Shown: piece by piece, positions 1 to 7,117 of the stretch
Numbering within the stretch: position 1 is the first letter of the stretch
Layout of the letters: every line of letters begins with the position of its first letter
Notes under the pieces: model-generated
Databases searched by the model: none
What the model was told of the DNA's origin: nothing
What the model saw: the letters and a program-made list of their open reading frames with translations, nothing else
Made by a program: the position numbers and the translations under genes
NCBI GenBank assembly: GCA_934394665.1
Contig: CAKRRS010000089.1
Span: 1-10,832, forward strand
Reading direction: 5' to 3'
Source of the DNA: an uncultured Acetatifactor sp.
GTDB lineage: Bacteria > Bacillota > Clostridia > Lachnospirales > Lachnospiraceae
DNA length: 10,832 nucleotides

Positions 1-101
1 ACCACTTCTTAAGGGAATATCAACACTCTCCGACAAACAGCTTCCAGAAGGCATTCTGTCCGTTCCGGGAGTTCTGTTTTCCTAAAACTTGCAGTAACCC
101 A
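1..101. other. Left edge with no assignable gene; possible tail of a plus-strand gene
   Basis: Nothing here is recognisable. One plus-strand frame is open from position 2 to a TAA at 83-85 and would encode 27 residues ending in SVPGVLFS. If real, this is the C-terminus of a gene lying left of the window and converging on the L,D-transpeptidase gene, and the palindromic repeat would start just after its stop. A second plus frame is open from position 3 right through the repeat to 365, and a minus frame is also open, so open reading alone does not choose between them. Confidence 0.2.
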
Positions 102-277
102 GTAGCCGCGGCAGTATATAAGAATAAGCTGACCGTAAGCAGACGTCGGTACTTAGCGAGGGTACTTTCCTCGCTTATGTACCGCTACGTCTGCGCCCGA
201 GCGAAAGCGATGTCAGCGTTTCTTATATACTGCCACGGCTACGGCGACTTTAGACCAATTACTTCACTAACTTTCAA
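102..277 (-). repeat. Long imperfect palindromic repeat, complete copy
   Basis: The outer arms 102-124 and 220-242 are reverse complements over 23 positions with one mismatch. Inner arms run from about 139 to 161 and 169 to 194. They pair GCAGACGT with ACGTCTGC and GCGAGG with CCTCGC around a 7-nt loop (162-168), with small bulges. The whole could fold into one rod of about 140 nt. Read on the minus strand, the block starting TTGAAAGTTAGT (277-266) recurs after aroC at 10737 in inverted orientation, so this is a dispersed element. It begins about 11 nt after the stop of the L,D-transpeptidase gene. No transposase is present and no clear target duplication is seen. It could be a MITE-like or REP-like element, or a structured 3' end that acts as a terminator, although no T-run follows the stem. 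Confidence 0.85.
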
Positions 278-288
278 ATTAATCACAA

Positions 289-1698
289 TTAATAGAACAT
301 CACAACCGGGGTTCCGATCTGCACCATGTTATAAAGTTCCTCCATTTTGTCCCTCGGCGTATTGATACAGCCGTGGGATCCGGCAGTCTGGTAGATCTCT
401 CCGCCGAATTCCTTACGCCAGCCGGCATCGTGGATGCCGATACTGCCTTTTACCGGTACCCAGAATTTCACAGGCGATGCGTATCCCGGTCCGCGCAGGA
501 TTCTGTCCTTTTGTTTGTTGTAAACGAAGTTCACGCCTTCCGGGGTTCCCATCCGTCTGCGCATGTTGCCGGTGACCACATCTGTCTCCAGGCGCAGTTC
601 TCCTTTTTCATAGTAGTACATCTTCTGCTGTGTCATATCCACTTCGATATACGTATCACCAATATCATTTTTCCCGTAGCAGAAGGCTTCTCTCTCATAA
701 GTCGGAATATGTGTCTGCAAAGTTCCCGTATGTACGCCCTGGTCCAGCAAATGTTCCATCAGGTATTTCATTTCTTTTTTCTGATCCAGTTTGCTGCCGT
801 AGGTACCGCCTGCAATGGTAATGATGTCGCCTCTGGTACTGTGAAACTGTCTGGTGCGTCCATAGCCGTCATATTCCTGTGCCAGCTCAGCCACATAGTT
901 TTCCACTGCTTCTTCATCCAGTACAAAGCTGCCATGTTCCTCCAACACCGGAAGTCCGTTCTCTTTTTTCAGGAAAGAAGCGCAATCCGCAGCGGTAATA
1001 GGATGTCTTTCCACGCCAAAACAATATACGATGTCACAGTTCTGGTATCTCTCGATTTCCTTCCAGAGATTGCGCAGGCTCTTTTGCGAATCATCCGGTG
1101 TGAGCTCATAATAACATCCGCTCTCCTGCAGATTCAAAGACTCCTGTCCGTTTGCAACAACTTCCTGCAACGCCAAAAAAGCCTTTTCCAGATTGATCCG
1201 GTCGCAGAGTCCGTCTATAAAGACGTAGGCTCCTTCCTCGTTCTGATAAAGGCTGTAATCTTTTTCTCTTTGCTGTTCCGTGCGCACAAATTCCAGCGAA
1301 TCGAACGCTTTTTGCAGCGCCTGCGCATCTACTGTTACCGCCGGTGAAAGCTGCCGTCCGGAATGAAACAGGACATTATCCACCCATAGATAAGGGTTCT
1401 GTTCCTGTCTGTAATTTTCGAGCACTTTGCTGTAGTCAGCACGGTAATCCGCATCTTGCAGAGAAATCGTATATTCTTCCCCGGCTTTGTCCGTGATTAC
1501 AATGTTCGGAGCTTCTGTACGTGACAAAAGCTCCGAATTCACTTCTTCGACGGTCTTACCGGTGCAATAGACGCCGTTGATCCATGTATTCAGAGAAAAG
1601 CCTCCTCTATAATAAAAAGCCAGGGCAAAATACACGGTAAACACAAGCAAAAGTGCTGTCAGCACTGCAAAAAATATTTTTTTCGTCGTCTTTTTCAT
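289..1698 (-). CDS. L,D-transpeptidase (YkuD domain) with N-terminal membrane anchor
   Basis: This is a 469-residue cell-wall enzyme. Residues 8-29 form one hydrophobic segment after a lysine-rich start (MKKTTKK), so the protein is probably anchored with its bulk outside the cell. A long middle region (about 35-335) resembles the peptidoglycan-binding domain found before YkuD in clostridial proteins; that assignment is by layout only. The YkuD catalytic domain spans about 347-469, with His423 (GIHDAG) and SHGCIN at 441-446, where Cys444 is the nucleophile. The family links tetrapeptide stems by 3-3 cross-links or attaches other amines. The start codon overlaps the ilvB stop codon (TGATG on the minus strand), with a weak AAAGG ahead, so translation is probably coupled to ilvB. 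A palindromic repeat follows its stop. The family assignment is firm; the physiological substrate is unknown. Confidence 0.93.
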   Translation of the reverse strand: MKKTTKKIFFAVLTALLLVFTVYFALAFYYRGGFSLNTWINGVYCTGKTVEEVNSELLSRTEAPNIVITDKAGEEYTISLQDADYRADYSKVLENYRQEQNPYLWVDNVLFHSGRQLSPAVTVDAQALQKAFDSLEFVRTEQQREKDYSLYQNEEGAYVFIDGLCDRINLEKAFLALQEVVANGQESLNLQESGCYYELTPDDSQKSLRNLWKEIERYQNCDIVYCFGVERHPITAADCASFLKKENGLPVLEEHGSFVLDEEAVENYVAELAQEYDGYGRTRQFHSTRGDIITIAGGTYGSKLDQKKEMKYLMEHLLDQGVHTGTLQTHIPTYEREAFCYGKNDIGDTYIEVDMTQQKMYYYEKGELRLETDVVTGNMRRRMGTPEGVNFVYNKQKDRILRGPGYASPVKFWVPVKGSIGIHDAGWRKEFGGEIYQTAGSHGCINTPRDKMEELYNMVQIGTPVVMFY

Positions 1699-3377
1699 CA
1701 GGACTGCCTTTTCAAATCATCTCCGTCAAACACTTCGCTGATCGGCGCTCCCGCCGGAACCATAGGAAATACCTTATCATCTTCCGGTATCATGCATTCG
1801 ATCATGACCGGTGCCTTCAGGGCAATGGCTTTTTCAATCGCAGGCGCCACCTCTTCCTTTTTGGTTACACGGATTGCGGTACAGCCGAGCCCTTCCGCTA
1901 CCTTGCAGAAATCCACCTTGTCATTCAATACGGTCTGGGAATAACGTTTGCCGTAGAACAGCGTCTGCCACTGTCTTACCATACCCAGCACGTGATTGTT
2001 GATGACCACCTGAATAATCGGAATATTGTAACGGCTGGCAGTCGCCAGTTCATTCATATTCATACGGAAGCATCCGTCACCGGCAATATTGATGCAGATC
2101 TTATCCTGCTGTCCCACCTGCGCGCCGATACATGCGCCCAGGCCGTACCCCATGGTGCCAAGGCCGCCGGAAGACAGGAAGGTACGAGGCTTCGTATAAT
2201 GATAATACTGTGCTGCCCACATCTGATGCTGACCCACATCTGTAGTAATAATCGCCTCGCCGTTTGTCACACGGTCGATTTCCTGCATAATATAAGGGCA
2301 GGACAGATTTTCATCATCATACTTCAGCGGATATTTTTCTTTTAATTCTTTTATATGTGCCATCCATTCCGGATGTTCCTGTTTTGACAGGCAGGCATTT
2401 AATTCTGCCAGTGTCTTCTTCAGATCTCCTACCAGGGAAGCATCCACACGGATATTCTTGTTGATCTCTGCGGCATCCACATCCAGCTGGATGATTCTTG
2501 CATTTTCCGCGAACTTTTTCGGATTGCCCGTCACACGGTCGGAGAATCTGGCTCCCAGTGCCACCAGAAGGTCACATTCACTGACACCCAGATTTGAAGT
2601 CTTGGTACCATGCATACCGATCATACCGGTATATCGCCCACTTCTGCCGTCAAATGCACCCTTACCCATCAGGGTATCACATACCGGTGCGTCAATTAAC
2701 TCTGCAAACTGTGCCACTTCTTCGCTTGCTTCGGAGATAATCGCACCACCGCCCAGATAGATGTAGGGTTTCTTCGCCTTATGGATCATCTCCGCTACCA
2801 GCATCAGTTCTTCTCTGGTGTAACGGGTCATTCTCTCCTCCGGCTGAATCGTCATCGGTGTATATTCACAGGCTACCGCCGTAACATCTTTGGTAATATC
2901 GATCAGCACAGGGCCGGGTCTGCCGCTTCTGGCAATGTGAAATGCCTTGCGAATCGTATCTGCCAGGATTTCTACATTTTTCACGATATAACCATGCTTG
3001 GTGATCGGCATGGTCACACCGGCGATATCCACTTCCTGGAAACTGTCTTTCCCCAAAAGAGGTAAAGTAACATTTGCCGTGATTGCCACCATGGGCACGG
3101 AATCCATATATGCCGTAGCGATTCCGGTGACCAGATTCGTAGCACCCGGGCCACTGGTCGCCATACAGACACCTACTTTACCCGTAGCTCTGGCATAGCC
3201 GTCTGCCGCATGCGCAGCTCCCTGTTCATGGGAAGTCAGAATATGTGTGATCTCGCCACTGTGTTTATAAAGTGCATCATAAATATTAAGTATTGCGCCT
3301 CCGGGATAACCGAATACGGTATCTACTCCCTGCTCTTTCAGGCATTCTACCAGAATTTCCGATCCTGTTAACTGCAT
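1698..3377 (-). CDS. ilvB: Acetolactate synthase large (catalytic) subunit
   Basis: A thiamine-diphosphate enzyme that joins two pyruvates to acetolactate (valine and leucine) or pyruvate and 2-ketobutyrate to acetohydroxybutyrate (isoleucine). The 559 residues match the usual length. The N-terminal pyrimidine-binding domain has GYPGGAILNIYDAL near 24-36 and the catalytic glutamate Glu51 in HEQGAAHAADGYAR. A central FAD-binding-type domain covers about 190-330. The C-terminal domain has the ThDP/Mg motif GDG at 433-435 ending with NN at 460-461. The late motif DKVFPMVPAGAP (about 534-545) is typical of anabolic AHAS rather than catabolic AlsS. GGAGG at 3388-3392 lies 10 nt before the ATG. It sits 45 bp after ilvD in the same operon and overlaps the next gene by one base. 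No ilvN regulatory subunit follows in this window. Confidence 0.96.
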   Translation of the reverse strand: MQLTGSEILVECLKEQGVDTVFGYPGGAILNIYDALYKHSGEITHILTSHEQGAAHAADGYARATGKVGVCMATSGPGATNLVTGIATAYMDSVPMVAITANVTLPLLGKDSFQEVDIAGVTMPITKHGYIVKNVEILADTIRKAFHIARSGRPGPVLIDITKDVTAVACEYTPMTIQPEERMTRYTREELMLVAEMIHKAKKPYIYLGGGAIISEASEEVAQFAELIDAPVCDTLMGKGAFDGRSGRYTGMIGMHGTKTSNLGVSECDLLVALGARFSDRVTGNPKKFAENARIIQLDVDAAEINKNIRVDASLVGDLKKTLAELNACLSKQEHPEWMAHIKELKEKYPLKYDDENLSCPYIMQEIDRVTNGEAIITTDVGQHQMWAAQYYHYTKPRTFLSSGGLGTMGYGLGACIGAQVGQQDKICINIAGDGCFRMNMNELATASRYNIPIIQVVINNHVLGMVRQWQTLFYGKRYSQTVLNDKVDFCKVAEGLGCTAIRVTKKEEVAPAIEKAIALKAPVMIECMIPEDDKVFPMVPAGAPISEVFDGDDLKRQS

Positions 3378-3422
3378 TGCAAAGTTTCCTCCGGTCTTCT
3401 ATATATAATCTCTTTCGTTTTC

Positions 3423-5099
3423 CTAATTTTTCTGTGAAGGTGCTTCCAGTACCGCGCCACGGTTACCGCTAGTCACCAGTTCATGATATCTTGCCAGATA
3501 TCCTGTCGTGATCTTGGGCTCTCTGGGCTGCCATTTTGCCCTTCTGGCTGCCAGTTCTTCGTCGGATACCAGTACATCCAGTTTATTCTCGGGAATATTG
3601 ATACGGATGATATCTCCCTCTTCCACCAGGGCAATCGGTCCGCCCACTGCCGCTTCCGGAGATACATGTCCGATGGAAGCGCCTCTGGAGGCACCGGAGA
3701 AACGTCCGTCCGTGATCAGTGCCACGCTGGAGCCAAGCCCCATACCTGCGATGGCAGAGGTCGGGTTCAACATCTCACGCATACCGGGTCCGCCTTTGGG
3801 TCCTTCATAACGGATGACAACAACATCTCCTGCTACGATTCTGCCGGACTTAATGGCATCAATTGCATCCTCTTCGCAGTCAAATACTCTGGCAGGTCCT
3901 TCATGTACCAGCATCTCGGGAGCTACAGCGGATCTCTTGACCACACCGCTGTCCGGTGCCAGATTACCCTTCAGTACCGCAATACCGCCGGTCTGGGAAT
4001 AAGGATTTTCCACAGGACGGATAACTTCAGGATTCTTGTTTACACAATTCTTGATATTTTCGCCTACGGTTGTACCGTTCGCGGTCAGACAGTCAAGATT
4101 TAATAAGCCCTTCTTGGACAATTCATTCATTACCGCATACACACCGCCGGCCTCGTTCAGATCTTCCATGTAAGTAGGACCTGCAGGTGCCAGATGACAC
4201 AGATTCGGTGTCTTGGCAGAAATTTCATTGGCAATCTCCAGGTTCAGTTCCACGCCTGCTTCTCTTGCGATGGCAGGCAGATGCAGCATGGTATTGGTAG
4301 AACATCCCAGTGCCATATCCACGGTAAGTGCATTCCGGAAGGCTTCCGGCGTCATGATATCTCTGGGACAGATATTTTTCTCTACCAGTTCCATGATTTT
4401 CATGCCGGCATGCTTTGCCAGCCGGATACGCTCGGAATATACCGCAGGAATCGTACCGTTGCCGCGAAGTCCCATACCGATTGCCTCGGTCAGGCAGTTC
4501 ATGGAGTTCGCCGTATACATACCGGAACAGGAACCGCAGGTCGGACATACCTTTTCCTCAAACTCAGCCAGTTCGTCCATTGTCATGGTGCCTGCGGCAA
4601 CGCTTCCTACTGCCTCGAACATGGAAGACAAGCTTCTCTTCTGTCCGTGTACATGACCGGCTAACATCGGACCGCCGGATACGAAGATCGTAGGGATGTT
4701 GACTCTGGCTGCTGCCATCAGAAGTCCCGGAACATTCTTGTCACAGTTAGGGATGCATACCAGACCGTCGAAGCCGTGTGCCATAGCCATACACTCGGTA
4801 CTGTCGGCGATCAGGTCTCTGGTTACCAGGGAATATTTCATTCCCACATGTCCCATAGCAATACCGTCACATACAGCGATTGCAGGGAATACCACCGGCA
4901 TACCGCCCGCCATGGCAACTCCCATTTTGACAGCTTCGGTGATCTTGTCCAGATTCATATGTCCGGGTACAATCTCATTGAAGGAGCTGACGATACCGAT
5001 CATGGGGCGTCTTCTCTCTTCTTCGGTAAATCCCAATGCGTTAAACAGGCTTCTGTGAGGAGCCTGGGCTGTTCCTGTCTTTACGGAATCACTTCTCAT
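3423..5099 (-). CDS. ilvD: Dihydroxy-acid dehydratase
   Basis: An iron-sulfur dehydratase for the step shared by valine, leucine and isoleucine synthesis: it turns 2,3-dihydroxy-3-methyl acids into 2-keto acids. The 558 residues are full length for the IlvD/Edd family. Seen in order are APHRSL (13-18), VPGHMNL (44-50), [10 protein letters not shown] (75-84), the cluster and Mg motif NCDK with Cys119 and Lys121, [14 protein letters not shown] with Cys185, Cys188 and Cys191, [12 protein letters not shown], and the C-terminal run [14 protein letters not shown] and [11 protein letters not shown]. Cys119 and Cys191 fit known cluster ligands; Cys77 is a candidate third ligand, and the type of cluster cannot be read from sequence. 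GAGGG at 5108-5112 lies 8 nt before the ATG. The gene is separated from leuB by a structured repeat region that holds a promoter motif of its own. Confidence 0.97.
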   Translation of the reverse strand: MRSDSVKTGTAQAPHRSLFNALGFTEEERRRPMIGIVSSFNEIVPGHMNLDKITEAVKMGVAMAGGMPVVFPAIAVCDGIAMGHVGMKYSLVTRDLIADSTECMAMAHGFDGLVCIPNCDKNVPGLLMAAARVNIPTIFVSGGPMLAGHVHGQKRSLSSMFEAVGSVAAGTMTMDELAEFEEKVCPTCGSCSGMYTANSMNCLTEAIGMGLRGNGTIPAVYSERIRLAKHAGMKIMELVEKNICPRDIMTPEAFRNALTVDMALGCSTNTMLHLPAIAREAGVELNLEIANEISAKTPNLCHLAPAGPTYMEDLNEAGGVYAVMNELSKKGLLNLDCLTANGTTVGENIKNCVNKNPEVIRPVENPYSQTGGIAVLKGNLAPDSGVVKRSAVAPEMLVHEGPARVFDCEEDAIDAIKSGRIVAGDVVVIRYEGPKGGPGMREMLNPTSAIAGMGLGSSVALITDGRFSGASRGASIGHVSPEAAVGGPIALVEEGDIIRINIPENKLDVLVSDEELAARRAKWQPREPKITTGYLARYHELVTSGNRGAVLEAPSQKN

Positions 5100-5138
5100 A
5101 TTTTTGTCCCTCTTTCTCTATTCTGATTCTACTTTTTT

Positions 5139-5214
5139 CACTCATTATATCACGATCCGCATCTTTGATGCTCTCCGCTGCTTACGCAGCTATCGTGATT
5201 CAATTCGTCGTTCG
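5139..5214. repeat. 76-bp structured direct repeat, copy 1 (next to ilvD)
   Basis: This copy matches 5244-5319 at the same spacing throughout, with 8 differences in 76 positions. It contains an outer 8-bp stem, ATCACGAT (5149-5156) with ATCGTGAT (5192-5199). Inside are two small hairpins: CATC/GATG at 5160-5170 and GCTGC/GCAGC at 5177-5190. Together they suggest a three-way junction. On the minus strand its end carries the extended -10 motif TGATATAAT. Between the copies, 5215-5235 can form a further hairpin (TCAA and CACG arms). Confidence 0.85.
5144..5152 (-). promoter_or_regulatory. Extended -10 promoter motif for ilvD inside the repeat
   Basis: On the minus strand this reads TGATATAAT, a perfect TGnTATAAT extended -10. 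No good -35 lies 16-18 bp upstream, which extended -10 promoters can do without. Transcription would start near 5137 and give a leader of about 38 nt before the ilvD ATG, with GAGGG in the right place. The same motif occurs in the second repeat copy at 5249-5257. Confidence 0.5.
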
Positions 5215-5243
5215 TCAATCACGCAGGCGTGTTGACTCTCTTG

Positions 5244-5319
5244 CACTCATTATATCACGATTCAAATCTTCGATGCTCTCCGCTGCTTACGCAGCTATCG
5301 TGATCAAATTCGCCGGTCG
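5244..5319. repeat. 76-bp structured direct repeat, copy 2 (next to leuB)
   Basis: Second copy of the element at 5139-5214, offset by 105 bp and starting 5 bp past the leuB stop codon on the minus strand. The stem arms ATCACGAT/ATCGTGAT and the hairpin GCTGC-TTAC-GCAGC are conserved exactly. The other small hairpin is kept as ATC/GAT with a changed loop. It also carries TGATATAAT on the minus strand (5249-5257). No T-run follows, so it does not look like a standard leuB terminator. Confidence 0.85.
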
Positions 5320-5324
5320 CTATA

Positions 5325-6407
5325 TCACACACGTTCAGCCAGCAGGGTTCCCATTTCGGTACACCCTACCTGTGTGCAGCCCTCGGACATAATATCAATG
5401 GTACGATAGCCGTCCTGCAGTACTTTCTTCACGGCAGCTTCGATGGCATCAGCTTCTTTATCCAGATCAAAGCTGTAGCGAAGCATCATGGCTGCGCTGA
5501 GTACGGTTGCGATGGGGTTGGCAATATCTTTGCCTGCAATATCCGGTGCGGAACCGTGGCTGGGCTCGTACAGACCAAACTTTGTATCATTCAGGCTCGC
5601 GCTGGCTAACATTCCGATGGAACCGGTCACCATGCTTGCTTCATCGGACAAAATATCTCCGAACATGTTCTCCGTCAAAATAACATCAAACTGTGCAGGA
5701 TCTTTTACCAGCTGCATGGCACAGTTGTCCACCAGCATATGCTCCAGCGTCACATCCGGATAATCTTTCGCCACTTCCTCTACCACTTTTCTCCAGAGTC
5801 TGGAAGAATCCAGTACGTTTGCCTTATCCACGCTGGTTACTTTTTTCTTGCGCTTTCTGGCAATATCAAAGCCTTTGATCGCAATACGACGGATCTCATT
5901 CTCATCATAAGTCAGAGTGTCGATTGCTTTTCTCACGCCGTTTTCTTCTATCGTCTTGCGCTCACCGAAGTAAAGACCGCCTGTCAGTTCCCGCATGATC
6001 AGCATGTCAAAACCGGCTTTGCTGATTTCTTCCTTCAGAGGGCATGCCGCTGCAAGCTCATCATATAACACTGCGGGTCTTAAGTTGGCAAATAAGTTCA
6101 ATGCCTTACGCAGTGCCAGAAGTCCTGCCTCCGGACGCTTTTCGGGAGGTAATTTGTACCAGGGAGATGTCGTGGTATTGCCGCCGATGGATCCCATCAG
6201 CACCGCATCTGCCGCTTTGGCATCCGCAATCGCCTCTTCCGTCAGAGGTACTCCGTGTACATCAATGGATGCTCCGCCCATCAAAATATCTTTATAGATC
6301 ATTTTATGACCATATTTATCCGCAACTTTGTCTAAGACTTTTTTCGTCTCCCTGACGATTTCCGGACCGATGCCGTCGCCGGGAATACAGGTAATATTCA
6401 ATTCCAT
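5325..6407 (-). CDS. leuB: 3-isopropylmalate dehydrogenase
   Basis: Oxidises and decarboxylates 3-isopropylmalate to 2-ketoisocaproate with NAD, the third step of the leucine branch. The 360 residues are typical for LeuB. Seen are PGDGIGPEI (9-17), the substrate arginines in [16 protein letters not shown] (Arg100, Arg110) and [12 protein letters not shown] (Arg139, Tyr146), Lys195 in VDKANVL, and metal aspartates Asp227, Asp251 and Asp255 (DNCAMQL and FGDILSDE). The NAD-binding stretch is [15 protein letters not shown] (284-298). The leucine-branch arginines separate it from isocitrate dehydrogenase. GAGGA lies about 10 nt before the ATG. It is the first gene of the leuB-ilvD-ilvB-transpeptidase run and has a strong promoter upstream. 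leuA, leuC and leuD are not in the window. Confidence 0.97.
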   Translation of the reverse strand: MELNITCIPGDGIGPEIVRETKKVLDKVADKYGHKMIYKDILMGGASIDVHGVPLTEEAIADAKAADAVLMGSIGGNTTTSPWYKLPPEKRPEAGLLALRKALNLFANLRPAVLYDELAAACPLKEEISKAGFDMLIMRELTGGLYFGERKTIEENGVRKAIDTLTYDENEIRRIAIKGFDIARKRKKKVTSVDKANVLDSSRLWRKVVEEVAKDYPDVTLEHMLVDNCAMQLVKDPAQFDVILTENMFGDILSDEASMVTGSIGMLASASLNDTKFGLYEPSHGSAPDIAGKDIANPIATVLSAAMMLRYSFDLDKEADAIEAAVKKVLQDGYRTIDIMSEGCTQVGCTEMGTLLAERV

Positions 6408-6441
6408 AGCGTTATCTTCCTCATTTCTTGCAAGATTTCCT

Positions 6442-6461
6442 GTATTTTCCGTTGGAAATAC
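6442..6461 (-). promoter_or_regulatory. Hairpin in the leuB leader
   Basis: GTATTTTCC (6442-6450) pairs with GGAAATAC (6454-6461) around a 3-nt loop with one bulged base. On the minus-strand transcript it would occupy roughly the first 20 nt of the leuB leader, about 35 nt before the start codon. It may stabilise the 5' end. It has no T-run, and no leucine-rich leader peptide or T-box motif is seen near it. Confidence 0.4.
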
Positions 6462-6468
6462 TTATTTC

Positions 6469-6497
6469 ATAATAACTGATGACTGTTAGAATTTCAA
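6469..6497 (-). promoter_or_regulatory. Sigma-70-type promoter of leuB
   Basis: On the minus strand the -35 is TTGAAA (6497-6492), then a 17-bp spacer, then the -10 TATTAT (6474-6469). The start would be near 6462, giving a leader of about 55 nt. This is the best promoter match in the 228-bp gap 6408-6635 and would drive the whole branched-chain operon. Confidence 0.65.
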
Positions 6498-6505
6498 TAT
6501 TGAAA
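6492..6505. promoter_or_regulatory. Perfect 14-bp palindrome overlapping the leuB -35, possible operator
   Basis: TTTCAATATTGAAA is its own reverse complement and contains the -35 hexamer of the leuB promoter, a position where a bound repressor would block polymerase. On the minus strand the wider site reads AATTTTC, then six bases, then GAAATT. The half-sites recall the CodY box AATTTTCWGAAAATT, but the spacing is too wide to call it one. A further inverted pair, AATGC and GCATT, lies just upstream at about 6516-6533. The regulator is unknown. Confidence 0.4.
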
Positions 6506-6588
6506 ATTAACATAAATGCAAATCAGCGCATTAAAATAGATCAATATTTTAGAGTGACTTCTGCACACTTTGCTTTCCGCAGATACGC

Positions 6589-6625
6589 AAAAGGAGCAAT
6601 ACCAATCATGGCATTGCTCCCCTTT
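6589..6625 (-). terminator. Hairpin terminator of yajC, possibly bidirectional
   Basis: GGAGCAATACC (6593-6603) pairs with GGCATTGCTCC (6610-6620) around a 6-nt loop, an 11-bp stem with one non-Watson-Crick pair. On the minus strand it begins about 15 nt after the yajC stop and is followed by TTTT (6592-6589). On the plus strand the same stem is followed by CCTTTTT. It separates yajC from the leuB promoter. Confidence 0.8.
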
Positions 6626-6635
6626 TTCTTACTTC

Positions 6636-6959
6636 TTAGTTCTCGCCGGGCTTCTCTACTTTGCTGATTGCGGATTTCTCCATAGGAATACGGCAGTTTT
6701 TATTGTTACCGAACTCTACGATAACGGTATCATCCGTAATATCGATTACGATACCATAGAAACCGGAAGTGGTCAGAACGCAGTCACCTGTCTCTAAGTT
6801 GGACAGCATTGCTGCGACTCTCTTCTGTTCCTTCTTCTGCGGTCTCATAAAGAAAAACCACATTGCACCGATCAAAACTGCATATACAAGAAGCATAACG
6901 ACCATGCTGGTTCCGGAACCTGCTGCAGCAGCCTGTGACTCAGTTAATAAAATACCCAT
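6636..6959 (-). CDS. yajC: Preprotein translocase accessory subunit YajC
   Basis: A small single-span membrane protein that associates with SecDF and the SecYEG translocon. From the chosen start it has 107 residues: a short outer end, a hydrophobic segment at about 18-38, the family signature FFFMRPQKKEQKR right after the membrane (35-47), and a small cytoplasmic domain with LETGDCVLTTSGFYGIV (55-71). An ATG four codons upstream (6969-6971) is less likely, because the ribosome site GGAGGA directly follows it and is well placed for the ATG at 6957-6959. The gene has its own promoter and a terminator after it. It stands downstream of tgt, as is common, but the usual secD and secF are missing. 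Confidence 0.93.
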   Translation of the reverse strand: MGILLTESQAAAAGSGTSMVVMLLVYAVLIGAMWFFFMRPQKKEQKRVAAMLSNLETGDCVLTTSGFYGIVIDITDDTVIVEFGNNKNCRIPMEKSAISKVEKPGEN

Positions 6960-6963
6960 TTGT

Positions 6964-6969
6964 TCCTCC
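6964..6969 (-). promoter_or_regulatory. Ribosome binding site that sets the yajC start
   Basis: GGAGGA on the minus strand lies 4 nt before the ATG at 6957-6959. The upstream in-frame ATG (6969-6971) overlaps this site by one base and has no comparable purine run ahead of it. A small hairpin, GGCGT/ACGCC at 6975-6987, sits just upstream. Confidence 0.8.
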
Positions 6970-7011
6970 ATTCCGGCGTATCACGCCTGTAAAACATTTC
7001 ATCAAGTAAGT

Positions 7012-7040
7012 ATGATACACAAAAAAAGCTTACCGGGCAA
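7012..7040 (-). promoter_or_regulatory. Promoter of yajC
   Basis: On the minus strand TTGCCC (7040-7035), a 17-bp spacer, then TATCAT (7017-7012). The start would be near 7005, giving a leader of about 45 nt. The -35 lies inside the putative tgt terminator hairpin. Confidence 0.5.
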
Positions 7041-7044
7041 GTCT
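7021..7044 (-). terminator. Weak intrinsic terminator after tgt
   Basis: On the minus strand a short hairpin (CTTGC, loop CCG, GTAAG, extended by AG/CT across a bulged A) is followed by seven T (7027-7021), about 75 nt after the tgt stop. The stem is short and includes a G-U pair, so read-through into yajC is likely. Another hairpin without a T-run, CCGC/GCGG with inner AGCA/TGCT, lies at 7081-7107 soon after the tgt stop. Confidence 0.4.
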
Positions 7045-7117
7045 TTTCTCATAAAATCATATAAAATTCCTATAAACTGTCCGCTCAGCAAGTTCCTGCT
7101 TCTGCGGTAATCTTCTT

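Noticed and set aside
373..1347. Long plus-strand frame of 324 codons opposite the L,D-transpeptidase gene
   Set aside because: The minus strand has unmistakable YkuD motifs in this interval; the plus frame shows no domain and no ribosome site, so it is an antisense shadow.
5139..5319. CRISPR-like array in the leuB-ilvD gap
   Set aside because: There are only two units; each is 76 bp, diverged and internally folded, with a single spacer and no cas genes.
5165..5392. Plus-strand frame through the leuB-ilvD repeats, with the peptide MLSAAYAAIVI repeated
   Set aside because: The repeated peptide follows from the 105-bp spacing being a multiple of three. There is no ribosome site and the frame runs into antisense of leuB, so it is a product of the DNA repeat.
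6485..6512. CodY box upstream of leuB
   Set aside because: The half-sites resemble AATTTTC and GAAATT, but the space between them is about five bases too long for the consensus.
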